Below are positions 6,244 through 8,630 of a stretch of DNA of 8,630 nucleotides, in pieces (the stretch's first letter is position 1; the number at the start of each line of letters is the position of its first letter). A model generated the notes under the pieces. The model was given only the letters and a program-made list of their open reading frames with translations. It searched no databases and had not been told where the DNA came from. The stretch is from Prevotellaceae bacterium (GTDB lineage: Bacteria; Bacteroidota; Bacteroidia; Bacteroidales; UBA932). Both the position numbers and the translations under genes were made by a program. The stretch lies in NCBI GenBank assembly GCA_031259655.1, contig JAIRLF010000182.1, forward strand, positions 1 through 8,630, written 5' to 3'.

Positions 6244-8193
6244 TTATGGATAATGTATTTCATAAATTATTGCCGGTTCGTTATTATCAATCCCGATTTG
6301 ATGTATTTTTTGGAAAATGTTTGGATATTTCTGTCGAATAAAATTCATATAACGAGAGACAGTATTTATTACGCTGTTTGTTTTCCGCGTCGGATTGCTG
6401 CGCAAACTCGCATCTATAATATAAGAGACATTTCTGTCTTTCAAAGATTTAAGGAGTTCGTCGGGAAACATAGCATAGCTTTCTTTTGTTGTTTCCAGAA
6501 TCGTCGAAATATCTTCCGGTTTTGTATAAAACGGTATATCGAGATGTATTATTTGAGCGTACAGCGACTCGGGGATGTCGTATGTATAGTAATAGTTGCT
6601 GTCGCCTATAATGATTGCTGTAATATAAGGATACAGGGTGCGAACAACCTCTACCGGCACATTTTTGTATAAGACTCCTAAAAAATGTTGTTTGTAATGC
6701 GACGACAGCAGGGCGGAATCCGAATGTACCGAAGGAACGGCATTAATACTGCTGAATGTTTTGCCTGTATATATAAATGACATTGAGGCTTTGCGACATG
6801 CGACTGTTTTGTTTTTATCCAGATTTTTGACTGCCCACTCGCTCATCAGAAAATAATTTACCCAATCGGGCGTCATTCCATAGTACTTGTTTCCGGCTAT
6901 ATTTTTCTGTAGTTTTGGAAAATGCTCCCGCACTTTGCCGGCAGTATTGCTTACATTTACCAATAAAAGAAGGATTATTCCCACAGGATAGAGCCATTGA
7001 AACAGTTTAGCAGGTTTGGTTTTAAGCAACATCACGATTCCGTATGATATTATGACAATTATCATAGGAATATAAATCATGACTAATCGTGCCTGTTTCC
7101 AGAAAACATTCAGAGAAACGAACGTCACACAAAGAAACGCCGTCACATACAATATAATAGCTACTGTATACTTTTGCTTTTTTGCAATGGCGTAACTTAA
7201 ACTGAGACCGGCAAAGATGAGTATCAAGATGAAAAACAAATAACTGTGCGGACTTGTCATGGATTTTATTCCGACAAGTTCGAAAAATTGCGAAGAATAT
7301 ATTTTCGCATTTTCGAAAAAACGTGTAACGATTCCCCAAAAATCTTCGTATCCTTCTCCCGGATTATATGTGTTTTTCAGAAATAAATTGCCGGATTGTC
7401 CCGTAAGACTTCCGATGTTAAGATGCCCCCAAAATATGGAAACTATCACTTTTTGATACAATACCCAGAAAAACACGAAAGAACACGCCGAATATATCGC
7501 TGTAAGATATTTTTTATAGACCATGAAATAAACAAACACTACCACTACTGTTATAGTTGCAACGTTGCGCGAAAGGTATAATACAAAGGTCATTAATCCC
7601 AACAGCAGAAATTTTTTCCAGTTCTTTTTTATATCGGCGCCGGTTTGTGTAGCATCGTCCAATTTGAACAGCGACAAGAAGAACAAGCCTGACAAAGGCA
7701 ACACGAATGCTTCGGTGAAAGTTTGACTTGCGTAATAAAGAAACAGTGAATTTAATGCCGTGAGCAATAACGCCGGAAAAAGGATAATATATTGAACCCT
7801 GTCTTTCATCGCTATATACAAACAGTAAATTCCCAACACAAAGAACAGTACCGACAACAGTTTCAAAATTACCAGATTAATCCCGAAAATGGCAATTGGT
7901 ATTGCCAAAAACATGCAGTACAATGGAGCGCTTGAGCTATAGTAATAATTGAAAAAATCAGTCGCATATTTGTATCCGGCTTCTATATACGCAGAATCGT
8001 CAGAACCGTCGCTTACATTAATATTGAACAATAAAAGCGCAAATATCAAGGCTGTAAATAAACACAGCAGTAAATAAAACAATTTGCGTTTGGCAAAATG
8101 ATTTTCCATTTTATCTAACAGCGCCGTTGTTTGTGGCGCAGAAGATTTCGATGTCTTATTGTTTTTTTGTTGTGCATTTGTATGTTTAGACAT
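6244..8193 (-). CDS. GT-C fold membrane glycosyltransferase (GT39/ArnT-like)
   Basis: A 649-residue integral membrane protein. I place the start at the ATG at 8193. A GTG at 8298 would extend it by 35 residues, but that extension runs through the likely promoter at 8216-8223 and so would not be transcribed from it. A polar cytoplasmic tail (1-37) precedes TM1 (about 38-58). The first periplasmic loop carries SDDSAYIEAG (64-73), whose Asp65/Asp66 sit where GT-C enzymes of the PMT/ArnT group keep the catalytic acidic motif. Around ten further hydrophobic helices follow to about residue 412. The final roughly 230 residues are soluble, likely a periplasmic domain. Such enzymes use polyprenyl-phosphate sugars to glycosylate lipids, glycans or proteins outside the cytoplasmic membrane. 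Sequence alone does not give the sugar donor or acceptor. It is convergent with pncB and stands alone, with no obvious glycan cluster nearby. Confidence 0.75.
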   Translation of the reverse strand: MSKHTNAQQKNNKTSKSSAPQTTALLDKMENHFAKRKLFYLLLCLFTALIFALLLFNINVSDGSDDSAYIEAGYKYATDFFNYYYSSSAPLYCMFLAIPIAIFGINLVILKLLSVLFFVLGIYCLYIAMKDRVQYIILFPALLLTALNSLFLYYASQTFTEAFVLPLSGLFFLSLFKLDDATQTGADIKKNWKKFLLLGLMTFVLYLSRNVATITVVVVFVYFMVYKKYLTAIYSACSFVFFWVLYQKVIVSIFWGHLNIGSLTGQSGNLFLKNTYNPGEGYEDFWGIVTRFFENAKIYSSQFFELVGIKSMTSPHSYLFFILILIFAGLSLSYAIAKKQKYTVAIILYVTAFLCVTFVSLNVFWKQARLVMIYIPMIIVIISYGIVMLLKTKPAKLFQWLYPVGIILLLLVNVSNTAGKVREHFPKLQKNIAGNKYYGMTPDWVNYFLMSEWAVKNLDKNKTVACRKASMSFIYTGKTFSSINAVPSVHSDSALLSSHYKQHFLGVLYKNVPVEVVRTLYPYITAIIIGDSNYYYTYDIPESLYAQIIHLDIPFYTKPEDISTILETTKESYAMFPDELLKSLKDRNVSYIIDASLRSNPTRKTNSVINTVSRYMNFIRQKYPNIFQKIHQIGIDNNEPAIIYEIHYP

Positions 8194-8215
8194 AATTATT
8201 CTTATATTTTTTTTG

Positions 8216-8223
8216 CAAAAGTA
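8216..8223 (-). promoter_or_regulatory. Putative -7 element for the glycosyltransferase gene
   Basis: On the minus strand this reads TACTTTTG (TAnnTTTG), about 22 bases before the chosen ATG at 8193. A loose TTTA stands in for the -33 element about 20 bases further upstream. Its position argues against the longer GTG-initiated reading frame. Confidence 0.55.
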
Positions 8224-8361
8224 ATATAAATTCATGAATAACATAAACTCAATGAGGTTTAAACTATGTTTTGTTCGGAATAAATGCCAAGGTATCACTT
8301 CATTTCGTGTGTTATCAAATTCATTAAAAACATTTTTGCACTCAAATTAGATTGAGCTTTC

Positions 8362-8392
8362 TCTTCCGAAAATTTATTTATCTGTCGGAAGA
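8362..8392. repeat. 8-bp inverted repeat
   Basis: TCTTCCGA (8362-8369) is perfectly complementary to TCGGAAGA (8385-8392) with a 15-base AT-rich loop. It sits between the two divergent promoters, so it may be a regulator-binding site or a weak hairpin. Neither strand has a T tract fit for termination. Confidence 0.4.
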
Positions 8393-8447
8393 TTGGTGGT
8401 TTCAATTGATTCAAAATAATTTCATTTTAATCCTTTAAAAAAAAATA

Positions 8448-8478
8448 TTTGCTGTTACAAAAATAATATATACTTTTG
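8448..8478 (+). promoter_or_regulatory. Bacteroidetes-type promoter for the 3'-terminal gene
   Basis: TTTG at 8448-8451 and TACTTTTG at 8471-8478 are 19 bases apart, close to consensus. Transcription would begin near 8485, about 43 bases before the ATG at 8528. Confidence 0.7.
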
Positions 8479-8527
8479 TGCTATTAAAATGATATTACTA
8501 TAAATTATTAATTAAAAATGTAAGTAT

Positions 8528-8630
8528 ATGAATACAAAAGAAAAACTCTTTAAAGGAGTAAAAATTTCGGGAATTACGATGTTTATTTTCAACGTATTAT
8601 TTCTGTTTGGAATTATTTATTGTATAACAG
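8528..8630 (+). CDS. N-terminus of a membrane protein, truncated by window end
   Basis: An open frame starts at the ATG at 8528 and runs off the window after 34 codons. The visible residues are a short basic start (MNTKEKLFKGVKISG) followed by a hydrophobic helix (ITMFIFNVLFLFGIIYCIT). This pattern recalls the N-terminal anchor of Bacteroidetes SPFH/band 7 proteins, but so little is visible that it is only a suggestion. A strong promoter sits about 50 bases upstream. No Shine-Dalgarno is evident, and a start-stop ATGTAA lies just before the start (8518-8523). Confidence 0.6.
   Translation, partial: MNTKEKLFKGVKISGITMFIFNVLFLFGIIYCIT

Larger units (their letters stand above)
8194..8527. other. 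Divergent intergenic region
   Basis: About 330 bases with no gene, holding promoters pointing both ways. The minus-strand promoter lies at 8216-8223 and the plus-strand promoter at 8448-8478. Between them is an inverted repeat at 8362-8392 and a weaker one (CTCAA/TTGAG) around 8341-8355. Confidence 0.6.

Noticed and set aside
8194..8298. N-terminal extension of the glycosyltransferase from a GTG
   Set aside because: The extension spans the likely promoter at 8216-8223 and adds unusual residues before a natural MSKHTN start.

Overview
The window looks like chromosomal DNA from a member of the Bacteroidetes, probably Bacteroidales. It is AT-rich. Several intergenic spaces carry the Bacteroidetes promoter signature (a -33 TTTG about 17-20 bases before a -7 TAnnTTTG). 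Shine-Dalgarno sites are mostly weak or absent. The predicted proteins also fit: lipoproteins with a loose lipobox, a DUF4836-like protein and a lipoprotein-anchored nitroreductase.

Layout. A tRNA-Pro(GGG) gene with its own promoter opens the window. A gene-free stretch with a strong hairpin and a 42-bp tandem repeat follows. A nitroreductase-family lipoprotein lies on the minus strand. Across a divergent promoter region begins a tightly packed plus-strand group with overlapping reading frames: a large lipoprotein resembling DUF4836, a small ABC-type ATPase with altered catalytic motifs and no permease beside it, and a secreted phospholipase D/cardiolipin synthase-like enzyme. Nicotinate phosphoribosyltransferase (pncB) follows behind a likely promoter of its own. 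Between pncB and the next gene is a promoter-plus-terminator unit that could make a small RNA of about 70 nt, followed by palindromic repeat DNA. A large GT-C-fold, GT39/ArnT-like membrane glycosyltransferase occupies the minus strand. A divergent promoter region then leads to the first 34 codons of a small membrane protein cut by the window edge.

How the genes fit together. The lipoprotein, ATPase and phospholipase D genes overlap end to end, so they are probably co-transcribed and translationally coupled. Envelope lipid or lipoprotein work is a reasonable guess, but the sequence does not prove it. pncB is NAD salvage and the glycosyltransferase probably modifies a surface glycan or lipid; neither is clearly linked to that operon. 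I see no phage, transposon, CRISPR or defence genes. The points most worth a second look are the ATPase lacking its switch histidine in a lipoprotein/PLD operon, and the candidate small RNA downstream of pncB.
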